A DNA stretch of 64,000 nucleotides from the NCBI GenBank assembly GCA_016648135.1, contig JADDOH010010973.1, positions 1 to 64,000 of the forward strand, read 5' to 3'. The position numbers and the translations under genes are program-made. The notes below the pieces were generated by a model, which worked only from the letters and a program-made list of their open reading frames with translations, was not told the DNA's origin and ran no database searches. Within the stretch, counting starts at the first letter, position 1. Each line of letters opens with the position of its first letter. This DNA comes from Agrypnia vestita (lineage: Eukaryota > Arthropoda > Insecta > Trichoptera > Phryganeidae). Shown here one piece after another: positions 23,819-33,858 of the stretch.

Positions 23819-24778
23819 AAAAATAATTTTGATTATTTGCTGCAGTTTTTTTTTTAAAATTAATTAAGATAATAACAAAAATTAATAAAAAAAACACATT
23901 TCATTTCACTGGGTTCACTTTGCACCACGCTGCGATACTAATAAACTAAACTATAATAAATAAATCAAAACTATACTAAATAAAATTTAGTAAAGTTTTG
24001 ATTCCATTTTCCATTATTTATCGTACAGTGTAAAAAATTGAGTAAAATATACCATGAAATTTTAATTTTGCCAAAGATTTGTTTCAATCGGCAATCGCAT
24101 ATTAATTTCTCGGAATTGGATTTTCAACCTTTTGAATTCCCGTTAGCTGAAAGGTACAAAAAACTTGTATCATTAGCGATACATTTTTTGATAGACTTAT
24201 TACTGAAGGTGATGATTACTTGGGTATATGGCAAAGTCCATGAGGCTTCGGTGGACGCAATGCTGGTAGGCTATGCCGGAAGATTGTCCCTCTAGGCTAG
24301 ATGTAAGGGGGTATAATGAACCATAATATATGATAATTTGTTTCTAATACTAAACTTTTACGGCCGTAAAGTAGAAGTGAGTCTAGAACCATCTCTAGGT
24401 TGCTGAGAGGTGATATACTTTTATATTTGTGCATTTTAATATTGCAGAGCAGAAGAAAAATGGCCTTAATGCGAGTTCTCATAATATAACATTTGAACGA
24501 GATTAAAACATGCTCTTAGCTTTAATAAAAGTTAAGCGCTTAGATGTTATTCTTATATATTGGTAATTTATTTAATAATTCGTTTGAAAACAGGAGTATT
24601 TTGCAGAAGATTTTAGTGCAGTATAATGTTTTTGGCGTGAGATTGGCAATCAAACTTGTATATCATAGTCATACAAAGCAAGAATACATCATTGTAATAT
24701 ATTACACAATAAATAAATGAGGTGAAAAGAATGCAATTATACATTTTTTATTTAAAAAAATAACTAGAGTTTATTAAG
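23819..24778. other. No recognised gene
   Basis: An 85-aa plus-strand frame at 24038-24295 (contains YHEILILPKICFNRQSHINF) has no family assignment. The rest is AT-rich. Confidence 0.25.
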
Positions 24779-24828
24779 GTTAAAATAAAACACAAATTAC
24801 TTTGTTTTCACCACTATATTAGATTAAA

Positions 24829-24873
24829 AAATCTACATGTTTCGAGAACAATGTTCTCTTCATCAGGATTATT
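24829..24873 (-). ncRNA. Hammerhead-ribozyme-like motif, left PLE terminus
   Basis: Mirror copy of the motif at 25366-25412, in the inverted left terminal repeat. CTGATGA, an extra A, helix II GAGAAC/GTTCTC, GAAAC and ATGTAG are all preserved on the minus strand. Confidence 0.7.
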
Positions 24874-24917
24874 GAAAAAAATACACACTAAATAACAAGG
24901 ATAGTGATAATCCTATC

Positions 24918-25268
24918 ATGAAATCAGGAGCGAATTATAGACTTAATTGTAACGATTGCGATAATTTTTATATTGGCAAAACAAAAATAAATTTTGAAAC
25001 TAGGGTTAAAGAACATATCAAAGCATTAACTAGCAATATTGATTCTGATTTCGCAAAACATCTAATAGAATTTGACCATACATTTGATATTAACACAGGC
25101 TTAAAATTTTTACATTTCAACTATAAGATACCTAAAATAAATAATTTAGAAATACTCGAAATTAGGAAAAATGTTAATATTAAGTCTAATATAATAAATA
25201 CACAGACGAAATTTTTGCATAATCCTATTTTGAATATTTTTCCACTTAACATTCCAAATGACCCATAA
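24918..25268 (+). pseudogene. GIY-YIG endonuclease domain of a Penelope-like element (N-terminally truncated)
   Basis: A 116-residue open frame. Residues 6-20 (NYRLNCNDCDNFYIG) carry the tyrosine of the GIY half, the CxxC pair typical of PLE nucleases, and the YIG half (FYIGKT). Residues 27-33 (ETRVKEH) hold the catalytic-type arginine and a histidine. LIEFDHTFDINT follows, and EILEIRKNVNIKSNIIN is a C-terminal landmark shared with 61400-61620. In PLEs this nuclease nicks DNA to prime reverse transcription. The start ATG lies within the original polyprotein, and the reverse transcriptase upstream is absent because the inverted terminal repeat joins directly. Not frameshifted, so a fairly young copy. 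Confidence 0.85.
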
Positions 25269-25365
25269 TAATCAACACCTCGAACCCCCCCCTCCCCTCA
25301 CCAACCCCTCAACCACTCCTTCACCGTAACATATTTGCTTGTTTCAACTTTTAAGAGTAGTACAC

Positions 25366-25412
25366 AATAATCCTGATGAAGAGAACATTGTTCTCGAAAC
25401 ATGTAGATTTTT
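25366..25412 (+). ncRNA. Hammerhead-ribozyme-like motif, right PLE terminus
   Basis: Helix I AATC (25369-25372) pairs with GATT (25406-25409). The box CTGATGA is at 25373-25379 with an extra A at 25380. Helix II GAGAAC/GTTCTC has a 3-base loop. GAAAC is at 25396-25400, and helix III AC/GT has a 2-base loop with A at the cleavage position (25405). All conserved core bases are present. Minimal hammerheads of this kind are known from PLE terminal repeats. Confidence 0.75.
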
Positions 25413-25463
25413 TAATCTAATATAGTGGTGAAAACAAAGTAATTTGTGTTTTATTTTAATAAT

Positions 25464-26963
25464 AATGTCACCACAAAGTTCAAACCTTCATACAGAAGAA
25501 GAAAAAATATTCTTCGAACAGTTTATTAAGGTTTTTTTTGAAAATATCAATTATTTATATGTTATTGAATAACAAATGTTATATTAATTTGTGTATTTTT
25601 GTTTGTAAAAAAATGTATTTATTTAACATGGGTAATATTGAATTGAAAATAATTAACGTAGTTTTAACATATTTATTATTTATAGTAACATTAAAAAATT
25701 AACAGCCCATGACATAAAGCATCTAATTATTTTGACAGGTCCATTAAGCTGTTAATTTAACTGTCTGTCTGTCTGTCTGTCAGTCAGCCATGACAGTTTT
25801 GTTAATTTAATATCTTTAATAATTAATAAGGTGTCTATGGAAAAATAATAATAAATATAAATACAAAATAGATTTAATTTACCATACTAAAATGTTATTT
25901 GTGTAAAAACCTTGAAAAGTAATAGGTATCTATTATTTATTATTCAATAAGAGCGTGCAGTGAGAACATGACTTCTAAATAAAGCATATATCTCGTAATA
26001 TTCCTGTCACAATAATTACCATATCATTTAGTTTTTAATATTTCATGATATTCTGAGAGAAAAATATTTAATTTATATATTTTCCCTTATGTTCCCCAGC
26101 ATATGTTTACGTTAAGGTCATGCTTTAATATTCTCACTGCACGTGCCTGCTATTCAATATACATTTATTATAGTTATCCAGTGTTTTGACACTATATTTC
26201 ATTAAAGGATTATCATAAACAGTATTGGTAGCAATTATATAGGAATTATTTTGTTCTTTTAATTTAATCGATTTTTTTCCTTCAGAATTTATTTATTTAT
26301 TTATTTTTGATACATATTACATACATGCATATGCCAAACTGCACAACAGTTTTACGGCATGGTTGCCTTCAATATTGTTTGACAAGTTATTTTTCAATAT
26401 TTTTTATATGTGTTGGTTTAATACATAATCATATTCGTGTCTATGAATATAATATGTAACAATAATTTTAGTTACACCAAAGGCAATGGCTGACAAATAA
26501 AACAGTGTTGAATCAAGCTCTAGTGTGTTTTAATTAAAGTTTGACAATATGTAATAATTATTTTTTAATGAAGATTATACAGGTCATTATAGAGTATTGC
26601 ATGATTTTTACAAGTGATACATGAGAATTATAAAGCAATGTAAGATTTTACTTTTTTTATAGTATAAGTCCTATTTTTATAGAATAAGTATTTATCCTTA
26701 GTATGAAAATAGTAAAAATATTAATGTGATTTTTAATTAGTGTTTTTAAAAAAAATAAAGATAATCCTCAAAGCAAATATTCCAGTCTCTGAGGGCTAAA
26801 GCCGGACTAAATCAGTGTCTTACCAAGTACTTTCCCGGGGATGTGAACCCTCACAATAGTGTTATATTTTGTATTATATTGTACCTACTGCCCCGAAGAA
26901 ACAACTGATGGCGCTTCGAAACTGCTTGGCGTTAAACAATATCATCCAATATTTTATTAAGTA
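25464..26963. other. No recognised gene; (CTGT)n at 25760-25786
   Basis: AT-rich DNA. CTGTCTGTCTGT microsatellite at 25760-25786 and an (ATTT) run near 26295. A GAAGAAACAACTGATGGCGC patch followed by TTCGAAAC at 26898-26923 is faintly hammerhead-like but lacks a proper helix II. Confidence 0.35.
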
Positions 26964-27420
26964 CTGGCTGTGCCCGCGCGGCTTCGCACGCGTAGATTTT
27001 TAGTGCACTGTTTGGATCGTCATAGAACTTTCGCGACCTTCTAGAAAATTCTCCTTCCAGAACTTTCAAGAAATTTTTCGAATGTACAGGAACATTCTAG
27101 ACACACCGACACATTCCGCCAACTTTCGGGAATTTTCTAGAACCTTCTCCTTCCAGAACATTCTAGAGCAGGTTGTTCTGGAACCTTCTAGACTCACCGA
27201 CACAGTCGGCGCGCCTATTTTGAAACATTCTGAAGCATTTTCGGCCTTCCCATAACAAAAAAATGCGCTAGAAAGCACTTTCGCACCCACGCTCAGCCAC
27301 CCCCACCAAACTCGCAAATTTTCGATGTGACACCAGGGGCTATCTACCACCATAACCACCGGTGGGTGGTTGTGGAGAAAACTTGGCGGGTAGGGAAACA
27401 CGGGTTTCTTTATATATTGA
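26964..27420 (+). repeat. Dispersed repeat with GCCCGCGCGGCTTCGCACGCG-type head
   Basis: Same head as the repeat at 4638 (GGCTTCGCACGCGTAGATTT), but a different body. The body is a duplicated block of about 95 bp packed with TTCnnGAA motifs, followed by a GC-richer block (ACGCTCAGCCACCCCCACC) up to about 27410. The minus-strand frame 27066-27401 is an artefact of this repeat. Confidence 0.65.
27039..27188. promoter_or_regulatory. Dense array of heat-shock-element-like motifs
   Basis: Runs of TTC and GAA alternate at exact 5-bp steps. 27039-27051: three perfect units. 27055-27082: six units, five perfect. 27125-27147: five perfect units. 27151-27163: three perfect units. 27176-27188: three perfect units. 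A canonical heat-shock element needs three. The array sits inside a dispersed repeat and partly reflects a duplication of about 95 bp. No TATA box or start site is evident next to it, so binding is plausible but promoter activity is not shown. Confidence 0.6.
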
Positions 27421-28032
27421 TTAATTAAGAAAATTTTTAATGTTTAATCACTAAAATTACAACTTCAATGAAACTTAAAATAAACTTGCTCTAGTTTCCA
27501 TGAAACCACGAAGTAATTTCCATGAAAATTAATGATGTCGTCTTTATTTTTTTATTTTATTAATTCATGGGAAACTAACTAACAGCACATATAAAAATCA
27601 GATTACACATGATTATTGAGTAGTATAAAGACCATCTTACAAGTTTCCGCAGAATCAACATGTTATGTGTTAACATACAGCAACAATAACTTCAGTTATA
27701 CAACAACAAAAAAAACAAAAAAGTGAAATTTTTAATTTTAAGTTATCACAAAAACATTGTTTCAAACATTCACAATTTTTACTCATTTTTAACTGCATCA
27801 TCTTTTCATACAAATTAATTTTTTATATTTCATATCGAACTCGTCTCCAAGAATTCATGAAATACTCGACGTCGATGGCCATTAATGATAATATGTACCT
27901 ACGGTCATTATAAATGATCATAATGAAATTCATTGGAAATTAAAATGTTTGCATTATAGCGGAAAGCCTTCAGAAAATCCTGAGCGCCAGTTATATAATG
28001 AGGCTGAATATGACGTATCTGTCCGGTACTAA
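27421..28032. other. No recognisable feature
   Basis: AT-rich unassigned DNA. Confidence 0.3.
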
Positions 28033-28781
28033 AGCCATGTATTCACTAGGGGACAAATTGTCCCTCAACAGCACGCGCGGCATAGAGTCTACATGACGTT
28101 GCAACGTCGTGCACTGTTCCGCGACCTCGCGCACAACATAGCGCGGCATTTCTACGTGCCGTGGCAACGTTGCCATGCGCACGGTACCCGAGCATACTCA
28201 CTGCAACATTCCGCGGAGCGTCAGTACCACGTGGTATGTTTACAAGTGAATACGCATGCGCTGTATCTGTCAAGAAGACAATGCGGGGAAACGAAATCGT
28301 ATTTGAACTGATCGAGCTGTATCGATCGAAGATCGCATAGAATGTCCGTCCTTCTTTCTCTTTGCAGTAAATAATTTCGCATTCTCCTCTTACTTTTCGA
28401 TAAACTCATTAACATAAACAGATACGCGGCTGTCATCATAATCTCATAGGGCGATATATTTCCGCGACGTCTGGAAAACAATAATTATTTGCAAAAAGGA
28501 CCTTGTTTTTAATAATATTCAATTTACTACAGTAAAACCTCGTTAATTTGAAATTGCGACCCAAAAAAACATTTCGAATTGCGCGGAACCCCGTTTTCGC
28601 CAAATGAGATACCGCGGCTGTCAAAATAACCTCATCGGATGACATTTCCGCGACAAGATATGCGAGTCCCGGTGTGTACACGTCAAATGACCGCGTCATT
28701 GTCCCCGAAACATGAGCGTAGATGTTGATGCGACATGCCGAGCGGAATGTTTCGCGATTTGCCCCTAGTGAATACATGGCT
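28033..28781. mobile_element. PIF/Harbinger-type non-autonomous element
   Basis: The termini AGCCATGTATTCACTAGGGG are identical for 20 bp at both ends and nearly so for about 26 bp. TAA lies on both sides in the same orientation (28030-28032 and 28782-28784). The left subterminal region is GC-rich (GCGCGCGGC, GTGCCGTGGCAACGTTGCC). Inside, a block with CGCGGCTGTCA, then CTCAT, then TTTCCGCGAC, is present twice (about 28421-28470 and 28606-28656). Between the copies is an insertion that begins like a pogo/Tigger end (ACAGTAAAACCTCGTTAATT at 28530). The several 60-110 aa frames here do not resemble a transposase. Confidence 0.8.
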
Positions 28782-29047
28782 TAAAGGTTGTCAAAATATA
28801 AAATAAAATGAAGACCGTCATTCAATAATTTAACAGGTAATTGGCATAATGGCAGAATTCGGTATATTTTCCGATTGTTGCAAGCTCTGAATGCCCTGAT
28901 TTCAAAAATGAATTAAATTTAAAAATATTTTTATATGTAGTGTGTTCTGAGAATATAGTTACTGGATTTTGTCCCCAGAGGGATGATTAATTAATTAAAA
29001 AAATATATATTTTTATTCAAAATAGATTTTCAGATTTGGATCATATA

Positions 29048-29215
29048 CAGAATTGATTAAGTGTGGATATTGAAATTGGTGAACGTTGCATTGTGTACAC
29101 TTGAGCCAATTCATATAGGTTGTAAGCCCTAGGCCATCGTATGAAAAAGATTTCCAAACACGATTTTTATATAAATAGCTTCTTCTCTGTGAGATTTCTA
29201 GAATTTATCTTAACA
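29048..29215 (+). repeat. Repeat family R, 3' part
   Basis: AAATTGGTGAACGTTGCATT, GTAAGCCCTAGGCCATCGTA and the end block CTTCTCTGTGAGATTTCTAG match the 23172 copy. Confidence 0.65.
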
Positions 29216-30082
29216 AAATAAATATTATCGGGTCGCAATTCAAATTTTTATAATTATCTAAATTTACGCCATACATGTAATATGTAATAGCTAACACGTA
29301 ATGTTTTGTTTAAAATTGGTAAAGGAATTTATTCTATTATTTATTGCAAATCGCAAAATGTGGATTAGATTCTAATCCAGGCTTGATAACTTCAAGCTTT
29401 AAAATTTTAAGATTCCCATGAAAATATTATTCAGGTGTCTCAAACAACATACACCTTCTCTCTTTTTCAGTTGTTTTCTCTGGATGGAGGGCCGGGATAT
29501 ATCTTTGATCAAAACCTTAAAGGCATCATGGTTTTCAGCATGCTGCATTATTTTTCTGCTGCATTATCCACATGATTTGTTCACCACACAGGGAATCTTC
29601 TTTCCCCGGATTTCCGTCACAATTGAGCTGCTCTTCTACGTGTACATCATTCATAGTAAACTATTTTCGACAGGCTGTCCAGTATTCTGTTTTGCAAGCC
29701 ATTCCTCCATTTCCACCCAAGGACTAGCTGCAAACATTATGAATAATCAATGGTGGACCAGAGGCGGCAGATTTAACAGAATGGAGCTTGGCATTAAGCA
29801 TAGTTTGAAATACGTTATGCCAGGAAGAGTTGTGTCGCCAAAAAAGTACATAAAAGCCATCTTGTACACTTTGGGTGCTAAGCCTGATGGAAGATTTAGA
29901 CCAAATCAACTACAGCATACAATGCTCTCTTCTTGACAGGTTCTACAAGCAACGTCACTCTGTACGTAGCACTTCACATTGTTTCTCCGCAGACCAGTGA
30001 GGCAGATTGAAGAAATGTCCCAGAAAGACGGGACAGTAAATTGTTCCATAACGACACTGGTGGAAAAACTATATCTTTCTTT
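29216..30082. other. Unassigned segment with long overlapping frames
   Basis: The plus-strand frame 29418-29936 (172 aa) is the longest in the window. The opposite strand is also nearly open, reading VKCYVQSDVACRTCQEES and then GLAPKVYKMAFMYFFGDTTL, with only a few stops. One of the two is probably a decayed transposon protein, and the minus strand looks the more protein-like in composition. I cannot name a family. No promoter, splice sites or termini were found. Confidence 0.3.
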
Positions 30083-30360
30083 ATTCTTCTTCTTCTTCAG
30101 CCTTTATCTCTCCACTGCTGGATATAGGCCTCTTCCATAGTCTTCGGCGGAGCCTGTAACCGCTAGGAGATGCGTTCCTAGGTGGCGGATAGGGGAAAGC
30201 TCGCCAGATATGGAGGGCAGGAGGGAAATAAAATACCTCTCGCAGACCGACAGGCAGTAGCTTCTGACCCATAAGGGGCTACAAACATCGTCTGTTCCCT
30301 ATGTCAAGGGCGGCTGATTTCAAAACTCACCAACCGGCAACTGGCAAGCTTGGTGTTTTA
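30083..30360 (-). repeat. LINE-type 3' end repeat with GAA tail
   Basis: Contains CTCTCCACTGCTGGATATAG and GGCCTCTTCCA, which I recall from the 3' regions of arthropod LINEs. It is preceded, on the minus strand, by a GC-rich segment and ends in a GAAGAAGAAGAAG run at 30083-30098. No reverse-transcriptase motif is left. The class is an inference from the motif and tail only. Confidence 0.4.
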
Positions 30361-31278
30361 ATGCCAAACTCCTTCCTTTATTCATCTATTTAAATATTTG
30401 TCGCTATCACATGTATAAAATAAAGATGGGGGGATAAAAAATCTATCGGAGACGATCTTGTACTTTTTCATTCAAACAGAAATCATCACCCTGAGGGGAG
30501 CAAATGATCTCCATAATGTACTGTAAACATCTAAACAAGGCCGCAATTTTTTGCTGGCGAATTGATTATTCTTCAGAGCGTCTCGTCATCTTCAACCGAC
30601 AAAAGCATCATCAGGCTGATGACACTCCAAGTCCAATGAAACACTTTCTCAACAGGATGTCAGCAGAACAAACATCTTCACGCGATGTTCTGTTGGATAA
30701 ACACTCGCCTAAAAAGAATACTGTACTTGATGCTAGGATTGAATAAGCCACTCGATTTATAAAAACACGTGTTTGTAATCATATTATCAAGTATACACTT
30801 TGCACGATCTTACATGGCGCTAAGCGGGCTGCATTTCTGCATAATAATAAAAATACTTATTCCGTTTAATGTTTTACGTCTGAAGGCACAGAGCAGGCAT
30901 TACGCAGTTGTTAGGTTCTTTTTTGAATTTCGTTATGAAAATATAGTCTTTTTCGGATTTTCTTCTGAAAAATATAGAAATAATTAGTAAAGCTTTCTTA
31001 AATTCTTGTATTGCAGAATCGCATTAGATCTTTAAATTGAAATACTTTCGGACTTAATGGCTTTTATATTAAAATTTTATTTAAAAAAGAGGCTGATGTA
31101 GCAACAGAACCACAGACCGGTTCGGTAAGATATTGCAGATGAGCACACGAAAATGCCATAAAATATCAAAAACTCTAATCATTAAACGTTTCTGTCATCT
31201 AACGGATTGGTGAAAATTATAACACAGTAGTCATATATGCACGGCTCTGTACAAGGTGATGCTACATTTTTCAAATCA
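30361..31278. other. No recognised gene
   Basis: An 80-aa plus frame at 30504-30746 (YSSERLVIFNRQKHHQADDT) has no known family. The rest is AT-rich. Confidence 0.25.
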
Positions 31279-31484
31279 TCAAATTAATTAATCAGTTAGA
31301 AAGACATACAGAAAAATCTAATCTAAGAAAAATTTTTTTGGCTACTACCGGGATTCGAACCCGAACACCTCCTTTCCGGGGCCGGTGCTCTGACCACTAA
31401 GCTATAGGAGCCTTGCAGATTTATTACTATTTTTTCGTGGATTAGATTTTTCTGTTTGTATTTCTAATTGATTAATTAATTTGG
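31279..31484 (-). mobile_element. tRNA-like core between 52-bp inverted repeats (copy 2)
   Basis: The outer arms are strong inverted repeats: CAAATTAATTAATCAGTTAG, then AAAGACATACAGAAAAATCT on the left. On the right, complemented, they read CAAATTAATTAATCAATTAG, then AAATACAAACAGAAAAATCT. Between them, on the minus strand at 31341-31413, is a tRNA-like sequence with A box TAGCTTAGTGGTCAGAGCA and a perfect B box GGTTCGAATCC. No certain target duplication was found. Shares its left flank with the element at 20098. Confidence 0.65.
31341..31413 (-). tRNA. tRNA-like sequence (pseudo-tRNA)
   Basis: The acceptor strands GGCTCCTA and TAGTAGCC pair with one mismatch. The D arm GCTT/AGGAGC-type pairing and the T arm TCGGG/CCCGG around TTCGAAT are good. 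The anticodon stem does not form (five of five pairs cannot be made around any legal loop), so it would not decode a codon. It is best read as a tRNA-derived pol III promoter cassette in a repeat. Confidence 0.45.
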
Positions 31485-33262
31485 TTTTAAAAACTTCACA
31501 GAACTTTGTTCTGAAAAATTACAACTTTACAAATATGAATATGTTCTTGAATTTATTCATATAATATTTTTTTGATTTGAATATTAAATAAAACGAATAC
31601 GAGCATTTAGCTGGTGTGAAAGTACTCCATTCCTAAATACGACATGTGAAGATTTTTCTCCACGGCATCTAAGATTGCTTGTTCTGTACTTTGGACACAT
31701 TAAGTAGATTGTACAAGTTGGCTTCTGAAATTGTTGGATCTTTTAAGCTTCCGGATCCTATCAGTCACAGATCATTAATTTGAAATGAAAACATGCATTT
31801 TGGAGTGGGTTTATGTGTCTCTTCTGTTGTGTACCATTGTCTTCTTTGAATGACACAGTCGTAAACTAAACGTTTCCGCCACACCTGTAAGTAAGATTGC
31901 TCAAACGAGATCATTTAAAATGGGACTTACATTTTGTTGATGTACTCTTTATCTGCATAAGTTGGATATATATATTGTTGACGTACAATTTGTTAAAGGT
32001 AGGCATGGACGATAAAGTTCCACACACATTGATAGAAGAGAAAGTGCTTTAATAGAAAATATGAAGCTTCTGACACAACTTTTATTTAGGATATGTACTT
32101 GCTGGGAGTTTTGTGGTAACTCTCGAAATTTAATAACTACGCTTTTATCATTCATTAAGTTAGTATGTCTTGAAATATTAATCTGAATTGAAAATATGTT
32201 GTTAAGTTTCAATAAAAAGTGTAAAGAACATGAGGTTAGTGCGGCTGACTGAACGTTATCAGGTCATGTTAATAATTAATTTAATGCAATTATTTGTACA
32301 TTGCTCGATATAGATAGGTATTCGAAATATTTATTCAGTATAACAAAAGGTTGAAAACATAAATTAGATGAATCGATTCGAAAGATGTACCTAGAGACTT
32401 TTTTCTGTATACCATTTTTCTTGTAATTGGTTAATCAAATTAAAAATTAGAAATTTTAGAAATAACAGTGTATTTGGTTATTTCTTAAGTCACTCACATC
32501 AGTGGTGAGCTATGTATGATGCATAGATAAAATTTTACAAAAAACAGACTTAAAGTTTTGGAATAAATACTTTTTTCACAATATAAAATATGTTTTTCTT
32601 AAATTTTGTCCATAAAAATTAGTGCATGGTCTGCTTTTATATAAAACAAAATAAAAATAATTCGTACTTGAAAAAATATAAATCAAAAAATGTTCATTTT
32701 GTAGCATAAATCTATTGATGCCCACTTATGAATTAACTGATAATGTTAGAGAAGATTCTCTAACGAAGAAGAAGAGAAGAATTTATTAAAGAAAAAAGTT
32801 ATAAACTATTTTAAAAGGATCGAAAAAAACACACAAAAAATAAAAATAATTTAAAAAACAGTATTTTTTAAAACATAAATTGCATGTAAACGTATTGACA
32901 GATTTTTCTATAATTGTAACAAATTTAAGATAATCGTTAACTTTGTAAATATTATTGAATAAAAAAGACATCTCACACGCCGTTCAGTCATAAAAGGCCC
33001 ACAAAGTGGAGCAATTTTCTTCATTTTTAAAACATCGAAGGTTTGGTAATTTATTAATCAATTATTTAATTTAGTTTATGACATTTTAATAAGATATTCG
33101 TATTTAAAATATATGTAACTTGATGAATAAATTTTTTAAATTAGATATGTTCCTACAAAAATGTGATAAAAACGAAAGAGAAGATATGAGAAAAAATGGT
33201 GAAATTTGCTCATTCTGCTAGACGGTCGCCTTAATAAGATATCATGAGTTTTGTTAACCATA
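31485..33262. other. No recognisable feature
   Basis: AT-rich DNA with chance frames (31949-32212 minus, 87 aa; 32786-32971 minus, 61 aa). No repeat of this window matches. Confidence 0.3.
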
Positions 33263-33274
33263 TCGACGGTCCCC

Positions 33275-33490
33275 TGTCGAATCTGCAAAAATTCTTTTTC
33301 CCTTTTACTCTCTTAAAATATTCAATTTACTCTATATTTTCGGAAAAGTTAAAAAAAAATTTCATGTCAAAGAAGCATTTATTACTAAAGGAAAAGTAAA
33401 CAACTTTTTAACATTAGCCGAAAATATAGAGTTAATCGGATCGTTTAAAATATTAAAACGAAAATCGATTTTTTTGCAGATTCGACAGTA
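33275..33490. repeat. Foldback element, arms about 80 bp
   Basis: Left GTCGAATCTGCAAAAATTC, continuing to CTCTATATTTTCGG. Right, complemented, GTCGAATCTGCAAAAAAATC, continuing to CTCTATATTTTCGG. About 55 bp of spacer with no coding capacity. The flanks beyond the arms are weakly similar, so the true ends may lie a little further out (33262, 33510). Confidence 0.65.
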
Positions 33491-33797
33491 TACGTTGGAA
33501 CCATCAATATCGTCCGTAGTCACTCTTCATCAAAAACGCATATTCATTAAACCAATAATCATCAAGGTATTTATTGAAGGTGCATGACTTTTATAAACGG
33601 CATGTTATTTCATTTTGATATAAAATAGCTACGCTTGCTACGACCGATATTTCTATTATATTTTGACAGGCGTCCACCCGTGTAAATATTTATAATGGTA
33701 TAAAGATTTTGCGTCAGTAGCGCCATCAGTTGTACAACAGGGGTACAAGGGTATCATACAGCCCTTATATATGTGTTTAATATATATTTTGACCACA

Positions 33798-33858
33798 TTG
33801 AAAATGCCATTAAGTAAAAATTAAAACGTAGTTTAATTTTACTTAATGGCATTTTCAA
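33798..33858. repeat. Near-perfect hairpin, 27-28 bp stem
   Basis: TTGAAAATGCCATTAAGTAA, then AAATTAAA, pairs with its complement after a 6-bp loop. A single one-base indel is the only mismatch. It could be a tiny MITE or the joined ends of an element. Confidence 0.8.

Larger units (their letters stand above)
24779..25463 (+). mobile_element. Penelope-like element, 5'-truncated copy with inverted termini
   Basis: About 93 bp at the left (to 24877) is an almost perfect inverted copy of about 93 bp at the right (from 25367). Both contain TAGATTAAAAAATCTACATG or its complement. Between them lie the GIY-YIG endonuclease frame (24918-25268), a C-rich tract (25281-25325) and the right terminal repeat. 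The copy starts inside the last protein domain, so the reverse transcriptase is missing. Inverted terminal repeats around 5'-truncated copies are known for Penelope elements. Both termini hold hammerhead-like folds. This is the best-preserved PLE in the window. Confidence 0.88.

Noticed and set aside
26895..26930. GAAGAAACAACTGATGGCGC followed by TTCGAAAC as a possible hammerhead
   Set aside because: No helix II of useful length can form between the box and GAAAC.
27066..27401. 111-residue minus-strand frame
   Set aside because: It lies entirely within the HSE-like tandem repeat, and its residues follow from the repeat motif.
30555..30625. Minus-strand CCTGATGATGC and GTTGAAGATGACGAG as a PLE terminus
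   Set aside because: GAAAC is absent and no inverted partner or PLE protein was found.
31341..31413. Functional nuclear tRNA gene
   Set aside because: The anticodon stem does not form and the sequence is embedded between inverted repeats.
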